Shown: positions 7,990-18,023, numbered from the stretch's first letter. The stretch: DNA of 59,782 nt from an uncultured bacterium (GCA_938014335.1 CALLRP010000030.1:1-59782); one strand, 5' to 3'. The notes: generated by a model from the sequence alone, not told the origin. Program-made: numbers and translations.

Positions 7990-9405
7990 CTAACAAGGGA
8001 GTTCCCAGCCTTTGCGATATTCTTTACTGATTATGGATTTTTGATCCGAGACATTTTTTACCACACCATTTACATTATCCCAGATAAGTTTCTGACCGGA
8101 TTTTACAACGACATTTCCAAATTGCACCATTTCGGTAAAAGGTCCGGAGTAGTTAAAATTGGAGCATGCAGGTTTTTCTTCTTTACAAGCACGAAGCCAA
8201 TCGAAATATGGACTTTCATGGGGTATTCGTTCGATGGTTTCCGGAGGCGGAGTGTAGTCTTTCATCAAGGAGGAAGGCACTAATCGGGGTTCACCCCCAT
8301 ACTCTCCTGCGGTTAATATAGCTTTGTCACCAATAAACATAGAGCCGTTCATATTATCATCGCCTAACACTTCATTTTCAGGAACTCCCTCGGGGCGTTT
8401 GGGACGATTGTAAATTTCCTGCCCTGTGGCTTCATCTTTCCAGTGTCCATCATACCAATATACATCAACAGGACCCATATCCCCCCGAGCAACGAAGGAA
8501 TATTTCACTGTGGTAGCGATGGGGAAGGTCTGGCTATTTTGTCCTTTTTGAAAGACTACTTCGACAGAGAACTCGGATGCTTCGTATAATTTCAATGCCC
8601 AATAGGCGGGGTCCATGATATGACAAGCCATATCGCCTAATGAACCGGAGCCAAAGTCCTGCCAGGCACGCCAGTCATGAGGAGCCAGTTTATGATTGTA
8701 GGGACGCCAGGGAGCACAATTAATCCAGCGGTCCCAATCGAGGTCTTCGGGCGTTACTTCGGGAGGTAAGGGTTCGGTCATCCCCTGATTGTCCCACACA
8801 GGGCGATGTGTCCAGATGTGAACTTCCTTTACATTGCCAATGGCACCGCTCCAAATCATTTCACATAATTGACGAACTCCATTCCCACAGTGCCCTTGAT
8901 TGCCCATTTGTGTGGCAACACCCGTTTCGCGTGCGGTTAAAGTGAGCAACCGAGCTTCTGCAATAGTGTGTGTTAATGGTTTTTGAACATATACATGTTT
9001 GCCCATTTTCATTGCCATATATGCGGCGGGGGCATGGGAATGGTCGGGAGTGGAGATAGTTACCGCATCAATTTCTTTCATATCTTCTAACATATTTCGA
9101 TAATCTTTATACTTTTTCGCTTTCGGCAAACGATAAAAAGCCTCTTCGGCTCGTTTCCAGTCTACATCGCAAAGAGCCACCACATTGTGTCCTAATTTAT
9201 GACAACTCATAATGTCAGAAAGGCCTTTCCCCCCGGCACCGATAGCAGCGACATTCAATTTTTCGTTCGGTGAGAGTTTTCTTGGAACGACCTGTGCAGT
9301 ATTCGTGGAAGATGAAGTTTGCGCAAAGGTGCTTGCGGTTACTACGGTAGTTGATGTGGCTAAAAATGCTCTTCGTGTCATTTTTGACCATTCATTCTTT
9401 TTCAT
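7990..9405 (-). CDS. Tat-exported Gfo/Idh/MocA family oxidoreductase
   Basis: 471 aa. Twin-arginine signal TRRAFLATS (10-18) followed by a hydrophobic stretch and FAQ. Rossmann NAD(P) motif GAGGKG (56-61). The family lysine is in VQKP (140-143), where E-K-P is more usual. The C-terminal half is an alpha/beta dimerisation domain. It probably oxidises or epimerises a sugar or cyclitol in the periplasm with a prebound cofactor, as described for other Tat-dependent members; the substrate is unknown. It lies 140 bp downstream of the GH172 gene on the same strand, which makes co-regulation likely, and ends at a strong terminator. Confidence 0.92.
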   Translation of the reverse strand: MKKNEWSKMTRRAFLATSTTVVTASTFAQTSSSTNTAQVVPRKLSPNEKLNVAAIGAGGKGLSDIMSCHKLGHNVVALCDVDWKRAEEAFYRLPKAKKYKDYRNMLEDMKEIDAVTISTPDHSHAPAAYMAMKMGKHVYVQKPLTHTIAEARLLTLTARETGVATQMGNQGHCGNGVRQLCEMIWSGAIGNVKEVHIWTHRPVWDNQGMTEPLPPEVTPEDLDWDRWINCAPWRPYNHKLAPHDWRAWQDFGSGSLGDMACHIMDPAYWALKLYEASEFSVEVVFQKGQNSQTFPIATTVKYSFVARGDMGPVDVYWYDGHWKDEATGQEIYNRPKRPEGVPENEVLGDDNMNGSMFIGDKAILTAGEYGGEPRLVPSSLMKDYTPPPETIERIPHESPYFDWLRACKEEKPACSNFNYSGPFTEMVQFGNVVVKSGQKLIWDNVNGVVKNVSDQKSIISKEYRKGWELPC

Positions 9406-9545
9406 GTTGACATCCTTCTAATGGGTTATACCTTTTAATTATTTAATCAATGGAAGCACAAATAATAGAGTAGTTTATAACAATGGATAAAGAGAAGTAA
9501 AAACAAGTAGAATGTATTTTGTTTGTAAAAAAACTTTGTCAAGTT

Positions 9546-11627
9546 TTATTTCACGGGCTGAAGCCAGATAAAATCAACTCCGATGTGTTTTGATTCATTA
9601 TCTGGAAACTTCAAAGTTAATGTATGTTCGCCTGCGGATATTTGTTGTTTTCCGAGATTAAATTCACGAGAGAGGGTGTGAAATTCATCATATAGAGAAA
9701 TCGGATTAGGGGTAATTATTTTATCGTCCCAAAGTACATGGAAATTTCCTGATTGTGGAGATAATGCACATACTAACCGAATATCATAGTTTCCATCTTC
9801 AGGCACATGAATTTTAAAATATAAGGTATCTTCTGCTTTTTGTGGTTTCCACAAACATAACCCTCTCCCTGCCCACATATAGGATTTCATGAGTTCTGTC
9901 TGTTCAGTGGAGACGAGGCTATCCTCTGCCTGGTAATATATTGCATTATGAGCAGCTCCTTTCGGCATCGGGAGCCAACTCCAATTTTCCTGTGCGGTTA
10001 ATGGGTCATAGATACGGTCTGGAATAGGGGTATGGTCATCGGTAGTTTGAGGTCGGGCATAATAGTATGCAATGCGTGCATATCCTAAATGAAAGACTTC
10101 CTCATGTATAAGTAATTCTAATGAAAAAGCGATATATTCATTGAAAGGTATTTTGTCTAAAACAAGCCAGCGGAAATTGGAGACAAATCCGCGATTGCCG
10201 GGACCATCATTTCGAGGTTGTCCACAATAGGGATAGTAAAAGATATCTGTTGCAGACCATGAGTAGTTATAGAAATCTTCAGAACCCGTGCCAAATATCG
10301 AAGGGATTTCATCACGGTCTACGAAGATTTTTTCATCACCTTCGCCCCACCAATTACCCCCTGAAGTAGGAATGGGAGACGGATTGAAAACATGACTTAC
10401 CGCACCTACGAGACATCCTTTCCCTTTTGCATAAAGGAACGGCAAATCATGTGCTCGACTGGAACGCACCCAGAGGGCATCGTCTCCTCTCCATCGTGCA
10501 CAGAAATACATCGAGAGTTGAGCATTCCATTCGTAAGGTCGGGTAGCAATTTCTGCTTCTATTACTAATTTATTTTCTGTAATGTTCCTTAATGTAATAT
10601 TCATTTCTTTCTGGTAGGGCATAACAAAGCGTGAAATAAGCCATCCATCGGGTGCTACCTCCATCGGGAGGGAACGATAAGGATTTATAGACGGTGCTGA
10701 AGCAAAAAAATCTATTAAGGGACTATCTACTAAAGGTTCCTGTATACCATCTGCATAAATACGAAGAATCAACTCGCGGAGAGTTTGTGCTGGGAGAAGG
10801 TCTTTTATTCGCAATTTTAAATATACAACTGCACCGGGACCGGTTTTAGTATCCCATATAACAATCTCCTTTCTCGAAGGTAATTCATTTTGTATGGAAA
10901 CTTTCTCTATTTTCTCATCTACTAAAATAGAGTCAGGATTTTTTAATGTATTACAAACGTTAACAATCTCTTCTTTTGCATTTTTCAAATCACTTGGCGA
11001 AAAAGTTTGAATAACAGTTCCATTTTCATATACTCGAATCATCAAATGATAAAAGTGTATGTCTTTCTTTTTACCAATCCACACGATTTTGCATGATTTA
11101 GCAAAAGGAATAGGGCAATATGCCGAATCTCTTTGATATAAACTGCCTCTGAGTAATTCTTCAGTGATACCCGTCCCTGCAATAAAAGGGTTATAGGGAT
11201 ATCTAAAGAAGTCTTCAGCAGGTCCTTCGTATATGGGTTTTTCTTCCCCATCTAAATGCATCCGAATATTCCCTTTGATAGCAGCTGTCCAGAACCTAAC
11301 AATAGCACCGGGACCATTCACTTCGGCGAGTAGATATTCTCCATCATTTCCATCTTTTTCTTCTTTCAGTACCGCAAGAAAACCGGGTATGGGTTCACTT
11401 CCGAAACCATCGGAATTACTGAACCAATCGGCATGCAATCGTTGGACACTGCGTCGGTCAAATGATGAAAACTGTATGAGTTTATAGTTTACATCGGGAA
11501 ATTCTGCTAACTGAGACAAATCGGTAAGTTCTTTGATAAGATGTGCTGTTGTAATTACAGAGTTTGCAAAGGTAAACATGGAAAAAGTGAGAAGTGCTAA
11601 AATGAGGAGTACAGTTGTTTGTTTCAT
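9546..11627 (-). CDS. Exported DUF2961 (GH172) glycosidase-like protein with C-terminal carbohydrate-binding-like domain
   Basis: 693 aa with a clear signal peptide (residues 1-21). DUF2961 core: SSFDRRSVQRLHADWF near residue 55, GPGAIVRFWTA near 110 and GTGSEDFYNYSW near 445. DUF2961 proteins are classified as GH172, whose characterised members act on D-arabinofuranosyl or difructose-anhydride linkages by forming oligomers. Residues about 570-693 read as a separate jelly-roll module (YYQAEDS ... GRGLCLW ... HTLTLKFPDNES ... DFIWLQ), typical of carbohydrate-binding domains. AGGAGC precedes the ATG. The next gene downstream is a periplasmic oxidoreductase. Confidence 0.87.
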   Translation of the reverse strand: MKQTTVLLILALLTFSMFTFANSVITTAHLIKELTDLSQLAEFPDVNYKLIQFSSFDRRSVQRLHADWFSNSDGFGSEPIPGFLAVLKEEKDGNDGEYLLAEVNGPGAIVRFWTAAIKGNIRMHLDGEEKPIYEGPAEDFFRYPYNPFIAGTGITEELLRGSLYQRDSAYCPIPFAKSCKIVWIGKKKDIHFYHLMIRVYENGTVIQTFSPSDLKNAKEEIVNVCNTLKNPDSILVDEKIEKVSIQNELPSRKEIVIWDTKTGPGAVVYLKLRIKDLLPAQTLRELILRIYADGIQEPLVDSPLIDFFASAPSINPYRSLPMEVAPDGWLISRFVMPYQKEMNITLRNITENKLVIEAEIATRPYEWNAQLSMYFCARWRGDDALWVRSSRAHDLPFLYAKGKGCLVGAVSHVFNPSPIPTSGGNWWGEGDEKIFVDRDEIPSIFGTGSEDFYNYSWSATDIFYYPYCGQPRNDGPGNRGFVSNFRWLVLDKIPFNEYIAFSLELLIHEEVFHLGYARIAYYYARPQTTDDHTPIPDRIYDPLTAQENWSWLPMPKGAAHNAIYYQAEDSLVSTEQTELMKSYMWAGRGLCLWKPQKAEDTLYFKIHVPEDGNYDIRLVCALSPQSGNFHVLWDDKIITPNPISLYDEFHTLSREFNLGKQQISAGEHTLTLKFPDNESKHIGVDFIWLQPVK

Positions 11628-11832
11628 AAGTTGCTCCTTTCTTAATTTCTATAAAAATATATTAACAAAACCAATATAAAAAAATCGTTATCCATTATTA
11701 TTTTTATTAATCTTTTATTAACGGAGATAACTCTAAATATTAGGGGCTTCTTTTAATATGAATAAAGAGCATGATGTTGTGTATTATCATAAAAAAATAA
11801 AATATAACAAAAAGAAGTAATTATTAGGATTT

Positions 11833-13659
11833 GTGTTGTCAAGAGTAAGATTACAATTTGGGAAAGTAAGTAACTGTATTATTATATTGAGTTGCTTTAT
11901 TGTTGTTTTACCGGTTTCTGTCTTTGCACAATTGGGTGTAATACGGGCAGGGTTGCAATCGGGCGTTTCTGTGGTTTGTAGACCCTCTTATCAAATTTTT
12001 TTAGAATGTTCTGCGGTCCCGGGGAAACCATTAACCCATACATTAAGTTCTATCTTATCTGACCCTACAGAAACGCAAAAATACGCAAATCTTCGTTCGG
12101 CGGGAATTCCTTTAAGTAGAGTTCGGACCTCTCTATATCCACAGATTTTTTGGTCGTTGTTTGAACAAGACATGAAAAATAGTGAGGGTTGGTGGCATAT
12201 AGTTCCTCAAGGGCATCAGTTGGATGATACTGCTTTGGGATTATGGTCTATTGCACTAACGGGAACGGCAAATCGAAAGGGGGATATATTAAAACATCCT
12301 AAAAATATTGGTAAAAAGTTGCCTTTATCTGAAGGTACTAAAATTTTCTTTCCTGTACAGGTTTTCTCTAACGAGGTAAAGGAGAAATTCGCTAAACGAA
12401 CTCCGAAAGATACAAAAACACAACTTCCACTCGAACCTATAGATACATTTGACGAAGAATATGCTGGAAATGGCACAAATGAAGGGAATGGGACAGTTGT
12501 GGCAAAAGACCTCCAATACGGTAAGGATACTCAGGGGGAATATGCTCTTTATAAGTTAAAAGGAGGGGAAACCATATATGCAACAATAGTGCGGTTTACT
12601 GATTATTCGGAGCATGCAGATATATTAAAAGCATGTGAAGTTGTCAAGAAACGGAATAAAATTATAAACGAACGCACAGTTAAACCTGGCACATCTATTA
12701 AAATTCCGATAGACATGCTAAGCGATATTTATCAACCCGGAGGAAAAGAGGAACGGCGAATTGCAGAGGAAGTGCAAAGAGGAGTCACACAATTAAAGAA
12801 AAGCAAAACAACTGTAAAAACAACAGATACATTGAAAGGGATTGTTGTAATCATAGACCCGGGACATGGAGGAAGAGACCATGGCGCACCGAGAGAGGAG
12901 AAGAAAATATTTGAAGATGAAATCAATTACGATATTGCATGTCGGTTGAAAGAATACCTTGAACAAAAAACCCGAGCCAGGGTATATATAACCCTTAAAG
13001 ATGAAAGTCAGGGGTTTAAGCCGACATCTCAACAGACATTTAACCATGACACAGATGAATATATTCTTGTAACGCCCCCTCATAATCCACAAGATAAGAC
13101 GGAGTCTGCTAACCTTCGCTGGTTATTAGCAAATAGTATTATTAATAGAGAACTAAAAGCAAAGATATCTCGTGAAAAAATGATTTTTGTCAGTATCCAT
13201 TGTGATGCCATATATAAATCCTCAATGCGGGGACTGATGATATATACTCCTGGGGCAAATTATTACAAAGGGATTGAAAAAGTACCTCAGATAAATGAGA
13301 TAAATTATGGTAATTACCAGGAGTGGAAGGAACACCGTCCTAAAAGTCTTACAATATCTCAGAGAATTGATGCGGAAGCACGCTCTAAAACTTTTGCTCA
13401 GATATTAATTGCCACCGCAAAAAAGAACGGTATTGCGGTCCATTCTAATGGTCCTGCCATTCGTAATGTAATACGAAAAAATAAATACAGTACCTATGTA
13501 CCTTCAGTTCTTAGAAATACAGATATCCCTACCAAAGTTTTGATTGAATGTGCTAATCTTGGAAATAATTTGGACTTAAAAAATGTGGCCGACCCTAACT
13601 GGCGTCAAAAAATGGCAGAAACGATAGCCGAAGCACTCTCTATTTATTTTGCGCCGTAA
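11833..13659 (+). CDS. N-acetylmuramoyl-L-alanine amidase (amidase_3) with LysM-like region
   Basis: 608 aa from a GTG at 11833 (TTG at 11836 is equally possible; AGGA lies just upstream). Signal peptide about residues 15-36. The middle has two LysM-like stretches, one near 115-180 and a clearer one near 235-300 ending in GTSIKIP. The C-terminal zinc amidase_3 domain has H345 (DPGHGG), E361 or E363, H456 (SIHCDA) and catalytic E572 (IECANLGN). All expected metal and catalytic residues are present, so it should cleave the peptide stem from muramic acid in peptidoglycan. It is preceded by about 200 bp of AT-rich spacer divergent from GH172. Confidence 0.9.
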   Translation: MLSRVRLQFGKVSNCIIILSCFIVVLPVSVFAQLGVIRAGLQSGVSVVCRPSYQIFLECSAVPGKPLTHTLSSILSDPTETQKYANLRSAGIPLSRVRTSLYPQIFWSLFEQDMKNSEGWWHIVPQGHQLDDTALGLWSIALTGTANRKGDILKHPKNIGKKLPLSEGTKIFFPVQVFSNEVKEKFAKRTPKDTKTQLPLEPIDTFDEEYAGNGTNEGNGTVVAKDLQYGKDTQGEYALYKLKGGETIYATIVRFTDYSEHADILKACEVVKKRNKIINERTVKPGTSIKIPIDMLSDIYQPGGKEERRIAEEVQRGVTQLKKSKTTVKTTDTLKGIVVIIDPGHGGRDHGAPREEKKIFEDEINYDIACRLKEYLEQKTRARVYITLKDESQGFKPTSQQTFNHDTDEYILVTPPHNPQDKTESANLRWLLANSIINRELKAKISREKMIFVSIHCDAIYKSSMRGLMIYTPGANYYKGIEKVPQINEINYGNYQEWKEHRPKSLTISQRIDAEARSKTFAQILIATAKKNGIAVHSNGPAIRNVIRKNKYSTYVPSVLRNTDIPTKVLIECANLGNNLDLKNVADPNWRQKMAETIAEALSIYFAP

Positions 13660-13738
13660 TAGAACCTTTCACAGGTAATAATAGAAATGTTCTTATCTGT
13701 TATAATAAATTTTAACCTTATTTCGAGGATTAAAAATT

Positions 13739-14878
13739 ATGACAGAAGACAGCCCGTTGAATAATTCCCCTTCATATCAAAAATGGGCGGTGGTTATGGC
13801 GGGGGGAATTGGTGAGCGATTTTGGCCACTGTCTACACCGGGAAGGCCTAAACAACTGTTACCGTTGGGAATCGGAGGTAATACTTTATTAAAGGATGCT
13901 TTAGAACGCATACTCCCTGTTGTGCCCAGGGAAAATATATGGTTAGCAACCTCTGCTGATTTGAGAGATGTTTTTTCTTCACTCCATTTACTCCCGGAGG
14001 AGCAAATTATTGTAGAACCGAGCCGAAAAAATACGGCGGGTTGTCTGTCTTATATTGTTGCGCATTTGTTAGCGAAATACGAGGAACGAGCCCGAGATAT
14101 TGTAATGGCCGTTATGACTGCAGACCAGCGGATAGAGCCTGTGGATGATTTCGTAAGGACTGTGGGTTGTATGATGGATTGTGTTTCAAAGAAACAAGTG
14201 CTGGGGATTATTGGTATACCACCGACACGAGCCGAAACGGGGTTCGGTTACATCGAAGCAGGGGATGTGGTCTATTGTAACGAAGGCATAGATATATACA
14301 CTGTAAAAAAGTTCCATGAGAAGCCCAATGAGCAAGTGGCAGGAGAATATATAAGTGCGGGGAATTATTACTGGAATAGTGGCATGTTTTTCTGGAAAGT
14401 GGAAACTTTTTTAGATGAAATTAAGCAGGCAAGTCCTCTCCATTGGAATGCGATTATCCAAATGTCGGAACAATTAAAAATAGGTAATTGGAACAGTGTG
14501 AATTCAATTTTTCAGAGTTTGCCGGATATATCTATTGACTATGCACTGATGGAACGAACAACCCATGTAGTCATGGTCAAAGGAAATTTTTATTGGGATG
14601 ATTTGGGGTCATGGACATCATTAGACCGAATTTTACCACACAACGAAAATGGGAATATACTTCAAGGCGATGTTACTGCTTTAAAAACAAAAAACACGAT
14701 TATTTATAATGAAGGTTCTTTGCCTTTAACTGTGGTCTCGTTCGGGGTAGAAAATATGGTGATAGCGGTATCACATAACACGGTCTTAGTTATGGATAAA
14801 AAAGAAGCACCTAATATGAAACAGGTTCTGGAAAAAGTAAAGAAACACAGACAGGGAAAGCGAATATCTGACGCATAA
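13739..14878 (+). CDS. manC: Mannose-1-phosphate guanylyltransferase
   Basis: 379 aa. Makes GDP-mannose from mannose-1-P and GTP in the cytoplasm. Nucleotidyltransferase signature VMAGGIGERFWPLS (19-32) followed by RPKQLL. VMTADQRI (about 122-129) carries the metal-binding aspartate and FHEKP (about 198-202) the sugar-phosphate site. The length fits the single-domain form: the phosphomannose-isomerase cupin of bifunctional ManC is missing. GAGG precedes the ATG. The rhomboid gene follows after 22 bp and may be in the same transcript. GDP-mannose feeds glycan and GDP-fucose synthesis, and an O-antigen-ligase-like gene lies elsewhere in the window. Confidence 0.93.
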   Translation: MTEDSPLNNSPSYQKWAVVMAGGIGERFWPLSTPGRPKQLLPLGIGGNTLLKDALERILPVVPRENIWLATSADLRDVFSSLHLLPEEQIIVEPSRKNTAGCLSYIVAHLLAKYEERARDIVMAVMTADQRIEPVDDFVRTVGCMMDCVSKKQVLGIIGIPPTRAETGFGYIEAGDVVYCNEGIDIYTVKKFHEKPNEQVAGEYISAGNYYWNSGMFFWKVETFLDEIKQASPLHWNAIIQMSEQLKIGNWNSVNSIFQSLPDISIDYALMERTTHVVMVKGNFYWDDLGSWTSLDRILPHNENGNILQGDVTALKTKNTIIYNEGSLPLTVVSFGVENMVIAVSHNTVLVMDKKEAPNMKQVLEKVKKHRQGKRISDA

Positions 14879-14900
14879 AAAGGAAGAGAGGAATGGTATT

Positions 14901-15572
14901 ATGTTTCCATTGCGAGATGTGAATCCACGAAGGGGATTTCCTTTTGTCGTGGTGTTGATTATTATTTTCAACACAATTATTTTCCTTCAATATTTCGATT
15001 TACCTGAGGAAAAAGTGAAATGGTTATTCCAGATATTTGGGATAGTGCCAGCTCATATAAGTTTACTCCCTCTAATTACTCACCAATTTTTACATGGCGG
15101 ATTATTTCATCTTATTTCCAATATGTGGGCATTATGGATATTTGGAGACAATGTTGAGGACCGCATGGGACATCTTCGTTTTCTAATTTTTTATATACTC
15201 TGTGGTGCACTTGCCGGTTTATTTCATACTATCACACAGATCGGTTCAGAAGTTCCGTGCATCGGAGCATCGGGAGCCATTTCCGGAGTTTTAGGTGCTT
15301 ATTTAGTCTTGTATCCTGGTGCCCGAATTTTATGTGTTATTCCAATCGTTATCTACCCTTTCTTTACAGAGATACCTGCCTTCATTTTTGGAGGAGTTTG
15401 GTTTATTCTCCAACTCCTGAATGGATTGGTTGTCATGGCAAGTAAGGAAGATGTTGCTGGTGTCGCATGGTGGGCACATATCGGAGGTTTTTTCGTGGGG
15501 ATATTCTTTCTATCTTCCTTTCTGCCAAAAAGTCCTCCACCTGAAGAGAATATAGATGAAATGGATGTATAG
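14901..15572 (+). CDS. Rhomboid family intramembrane serine protease
   Basis: 223 aa with six predicted transmembrane segments. HGGLFHLISN (65-74) gives the loop-1/TM2 His and Asn. GASGAISG (122-129) places the catalytic serine at S124, and WWAHIGG (190-196) places the catalytic His at 193. The full Ser-His dyad means an active enzyme that would cut transmembrane substrates in the inner membrane. Spacing of 22 bp to manC and AGAGG upstream suggest co-transcription. Confidence 0.93.
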   Translation: MFPLRDVNPRRGFPFVVVLIIIFNTIIFLQYFDLPEEKVKWLFQIFGIVPAHISLLPLITHQFLHGGLFHLISNMWALWIFGDNVEDRMGHLRFLIFYILCGALAGLFHTITQIGSEVPCIGASGAISGVLGAYLVLYPGARILCVIPIVIYPFFTEIPAFIFGGVWFILQLLNGLVVMASKEDVAGVAWWAHIGGFFVGIFFLSSFLPKSPPPEENIDEMDV

Positions 15573-15603
15573 AAATTCAGTAAAGGATACCCCAACAAAA
15601 TTT

Positions 15604-16254
15604 TCAACTCCTCTTTATTATTACAAGTTTGCCTCGTCGCATTTTGTGGAGGTCAAATTCATCGTTGATATATATTTTTTCAAAGGAATCATCATTAAAA
15701 AGTTTATCAATATAAGGGGACTGACATAGGTATTTTGTTTTTTTACTTAACCATTGGGCTAAAAACGAAGATAATGTTTCCGGCTTTTCTATTCCCCGAG
15801 AAGTGATAACACTTAAATTTTCCTTATTTATATCTATTCTTTGCAAGCATTGAGGGAAAGTGTCACAAACAACCTTTATGTTTCCAAGTTTGAATTTTGA
15901 GACGAGCATTTGTAAGAACCCTACTTTTTTCATTTTTCGTTCTATGAGTATTGCAGATATATCTTTTTGTGTAAGTAATATAGGTATAGCAGGGAAGCCA
16001 CCACCTGTCCCTATATCCAACCAGATTTTGTGGGCGGTATTTTTTATATCATCAAGAATATATGGGATAAGGCTTAAACTATCTTCTATGTGTGAAATAC
16101 AGTTTTTTTCAAGGTCGTTTGGTGAAACCAAGCTTATTATAGGGTTCCATTCTTTAAGTAAAGAGATATATTGCTGAATATCCCTCTCCCATTGTATCCA
16201 ATGAATGGAATATTTTTTTAGTAAACTGCTATAAAGTGGGATGTTAAATGACAT
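15604..16254 (-). CDS. rsmG: 16S rRNA (guanine(527)-N7)-methyltransferase
   Basis: 216 aa, normal length for RsmG (GidB). SAM-binding motif IWLDIGTGGGFPAIP (77-91) and SRGIEKPE in the region that contacts substrate. Methylates G527 of 16S rRNA using S-adenosylmethionine. AGAGG lies 7 nt before the ATG. It is not next to mnmG (gidA) here, unlike many genomes. It converges with the rhomboid gene; no obvious terminator was found in the 31-bp gap. Confidence 0.93.
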   Translation of the reverse strand: MSFNIPLYSSLLKKYSIHWIQWERDIQQYISLLKEWNPIISLVSPNDLEKNCISHIEDSLSLIPYILDDIKNTAHKIWLDIGTGGGFPAIPILLTQKDISAILIERKMKKVGFLQMLVSKFKLGNIKVVCDTFPQCLQRIDINKENLSVITSRGIEKPETLSSFLAQWLSKKTKYLCQSPYIDKLFNDDSFEKIYINDEFDLHKMRRGKLVIIKRS

Positions 16255-16342
16255 TAAAAACCTCTTGATTTCTATTTTTGTTTTATTCTAACATAAGGTA
16301 TGATTATACAAGATAAAATTGTTGATATATGAAAGGTGTTGT

Positions 16343-17542
16343 ATGGATAAAATTTTTTCACGCCGAACATTATTAAAAGGATTTGCTATGGGCATGGGAA
16401 TGATGGTTAGTAATGCTTCTTTTTCTGCACAGGAAAAGGAAGTAATAAAAGGTTTTGATGAGACCCGTTCTAATACAGATACGGAAAAGCAATGGGAACC
16501 GTTTTCTGACCGTAAAATTCGGGTTGGGATAGCAGGTTACGGGCTTTGCAAGTTTGGGGCCGCTTTTGGGTTCCAGGACCATCCGAATGTAGAGGTTGTA
16601 GCTGTAAGCGATTTAATTCCGGAACGATGTGAGGGTTTAGCGAAGGATTGTCGCTGTTCCAAGACCTATCCTTCATTGGAGGAAATGGTAAAAGATAAGG
16701 ATATAGAGGCGGTATTCGTTGCTACGGATGCACCGAATCATGCAAAGCATTGTATGGAGGTATTAAAACATGGCAAGCATGTGGCATCGGCGGTACCTGC
16801 CGTTTTTGGGTCTCTGGAAGATGCCTATGCTTTATACGAAACGATAAAGACAACCGGACTAAATTATATGTTATTTGAGACCAGTGCTTACCGCGATGAT
16901 TGTTATGCGATGAGAACACTGTATAATGCAGAGGCTCTGGGGGAACTCATTTATTGTGAGGGTGAATACTACCATTACATGGAAACACCTCTCGATTCCT
17001 ATAAAGGTTGGCGGATTGGGGTCCCTCCACAATGGTATCCCACACATTCAAATGCTTATTATATTTGTGTAAATGGGGGTTATTTTACAGAGGTTTCTTG
17101 CATGGGGATACCGTCTCAAATACAACATTTAATGAAAGAAAATAATGTTTATAAGAATCCTTTCGGCACAGAGGTAGCCCTATTCCGAACGAAAGAAGGG
17201 GGCATGGCACGAATGGCGGTCAGCTGGGATACACCGGGACATGAAGGTGAGGTGGGCAGAGTTCGTGGACAGAAGGGCTCTGTTACAGGAACAAATTATG
17301 AGGGCGTTGTAGATATTTCTAAAACTAATATTAAAAAACCACCCCTTCCCCCCACTGTTCACGCGGGCGGACACGGTGGTTCACATGGATATTTAATGGA
17401 TGAATTTATTCGCTCCATTATAGAAAATCGTAAGCCGTTAATTGATATAGCAATGGGCTTAAATCTTTCTGTCCCGGGATTTATAGCACATCAATCCGCT
17501 CTTAAAGATGGCGAACTCATGAAAGTCCCAATCTTCGAGTGA
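16343..17542 (+). CDS. Tat-exported Gfo/Idh/MocA family oxidoreductase
   Basis: 399 aa from the ATG at 16343, which has GAAAGG (16331-16336) 6 nt upstream. The longer frame from a TTG at 16319 has no ribosome-binding site. Tat signal FSRRTLLKGF (5-14). Rossmann motif GIAGYGLCKFG at about residue 51. The usual E-K-P is replaced by SAVPAV, so the catalytic lysine may be missing. HGGSHG (about 339-344) is near the active site in related proteins. The substrate is unknown. It is a distant paralogue of the 7990-9405 protein rather than a recent duplicate. Confidence 0.87.
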   Translation: MDKIFSRRTLLKGFAMGMGMMVSNASFSAQEKEVIKGFDETRSNTDTEKQWEPFSDRKIRVGIAGYGLCKFGAAFGFQDHPNVEVVAVSDLIPERCEGLAKDCRCSKTYPSLEEMVKDKDIEAVFVATDAPNHAKHCMEVLKHGKHVASAVPAVFGSLEDAYALYETIKTTGLNYMLFETSAYRDDCYAMRTLYNAEALGELIYCEGEYYHYMETPLDSYKGWRIGVPPQWYPTHSNAYYICVNGGYFTEVSCMGIPSQIQHLMKENNVYKNPFGTEVALFRTKEGGMARMAVSWDTPGHEGEVGRVRGQKGSVTGTNYEGVVDISKTNIKKPPLPPTVHAGGHGGSHGYLMDEFIRSIIENRKPLIDIAMGLNLSVPGFIAHQSALKDGELMKVPIFE

Positions 17543-17592
17543 ATATAACTATATGTTCCCAGCGTTCATCATTCTATACATCTATTAAAAAT

Positions 17593-17811
17593 CTAATTTT
17601 TAGGGAAGTTTAGTAGGTTGGCACGGACCCAGCCCCAGTTTAAATAAAGATGAGTTAGAGTTATTAATACCAAAATAATTCCTCCTTTTTCATGAATGAG
17701 TTCAAACAATTCATGAGATAGATACTCGTGAAAAAGACCCGAACTGGCTTGACTGATAAACAATAGCAAAAGGATTGGATTGATAATTTTTAATAAGAGA
17801 TTTTTATTCAT
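17593..17811 (-). CDS. Small two-helix membrane protein, DUF4405/cytochrome b-like
   Basis: 72 aa. AAGGA is 8-9 nt upstream of the ATG, so translation is likely. There are two transmembrane helices (about 8-25 and 43-60) with histidines at H28, H33, H40 and H54. The pattern HEYLSHELFELIHEKGG ... THLYLNWGWVRANLL resembles the C-terminal pair of helices of DUF4405 / flavinylation-associated cytochromes, in which such histidines bind haem b. At this size it would be half of a four-helix protein and may act as a dimer. No flavinylation gene (ApbE) is in the window. Family assignment is by motif only. Confidence 0.6.
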   Translation of the reverse strand: MNKNLLLKIINPILLLLFISQASSGLFHEYLSHELFELIHEKGGIILVLITLTHLYLNWGWVRANLLNFPKN

Positions 17812-17987
17812 CTTCTTTTCCTTCTTTAAATTGTACTTTTTTTGAGATATTTTAAGACTATGACTATAACTGTAAACTGAACAAATAATAAGAAATTTAT
17901 AACACTTATATTTATCAAAAGAGTCATGAATTACACAAATTTCATTTTCCTATTAAGAATTTCAAGTATAGATATTTTTTACAAAAG

Positions 17988-18017
17988 TTGAGTTTTATTT
18001 TTTTAAAATAGTATAAT
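17988..18017 (+). promoter_or_regulatory. Promoter of rpsA
   Basis: -35 TTGAGT (17988-17993), 18-bp spacer, perfect -10 TATAAT (18012-18017). Transcription would begin near 18024 and give a leader of about 50 nt before the rpsA ATG at 18073. Confidence 0.7.
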
Positions 18018-18023
18018 ACACTA

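Noticed and set aside
16319..16342. TTG start for the second Gfo/Idh/MocA protein
   Set aside because: No ribosome-binding site; the ATG at 16343 has GAAAGG and puts the Tat motif at the normal place.
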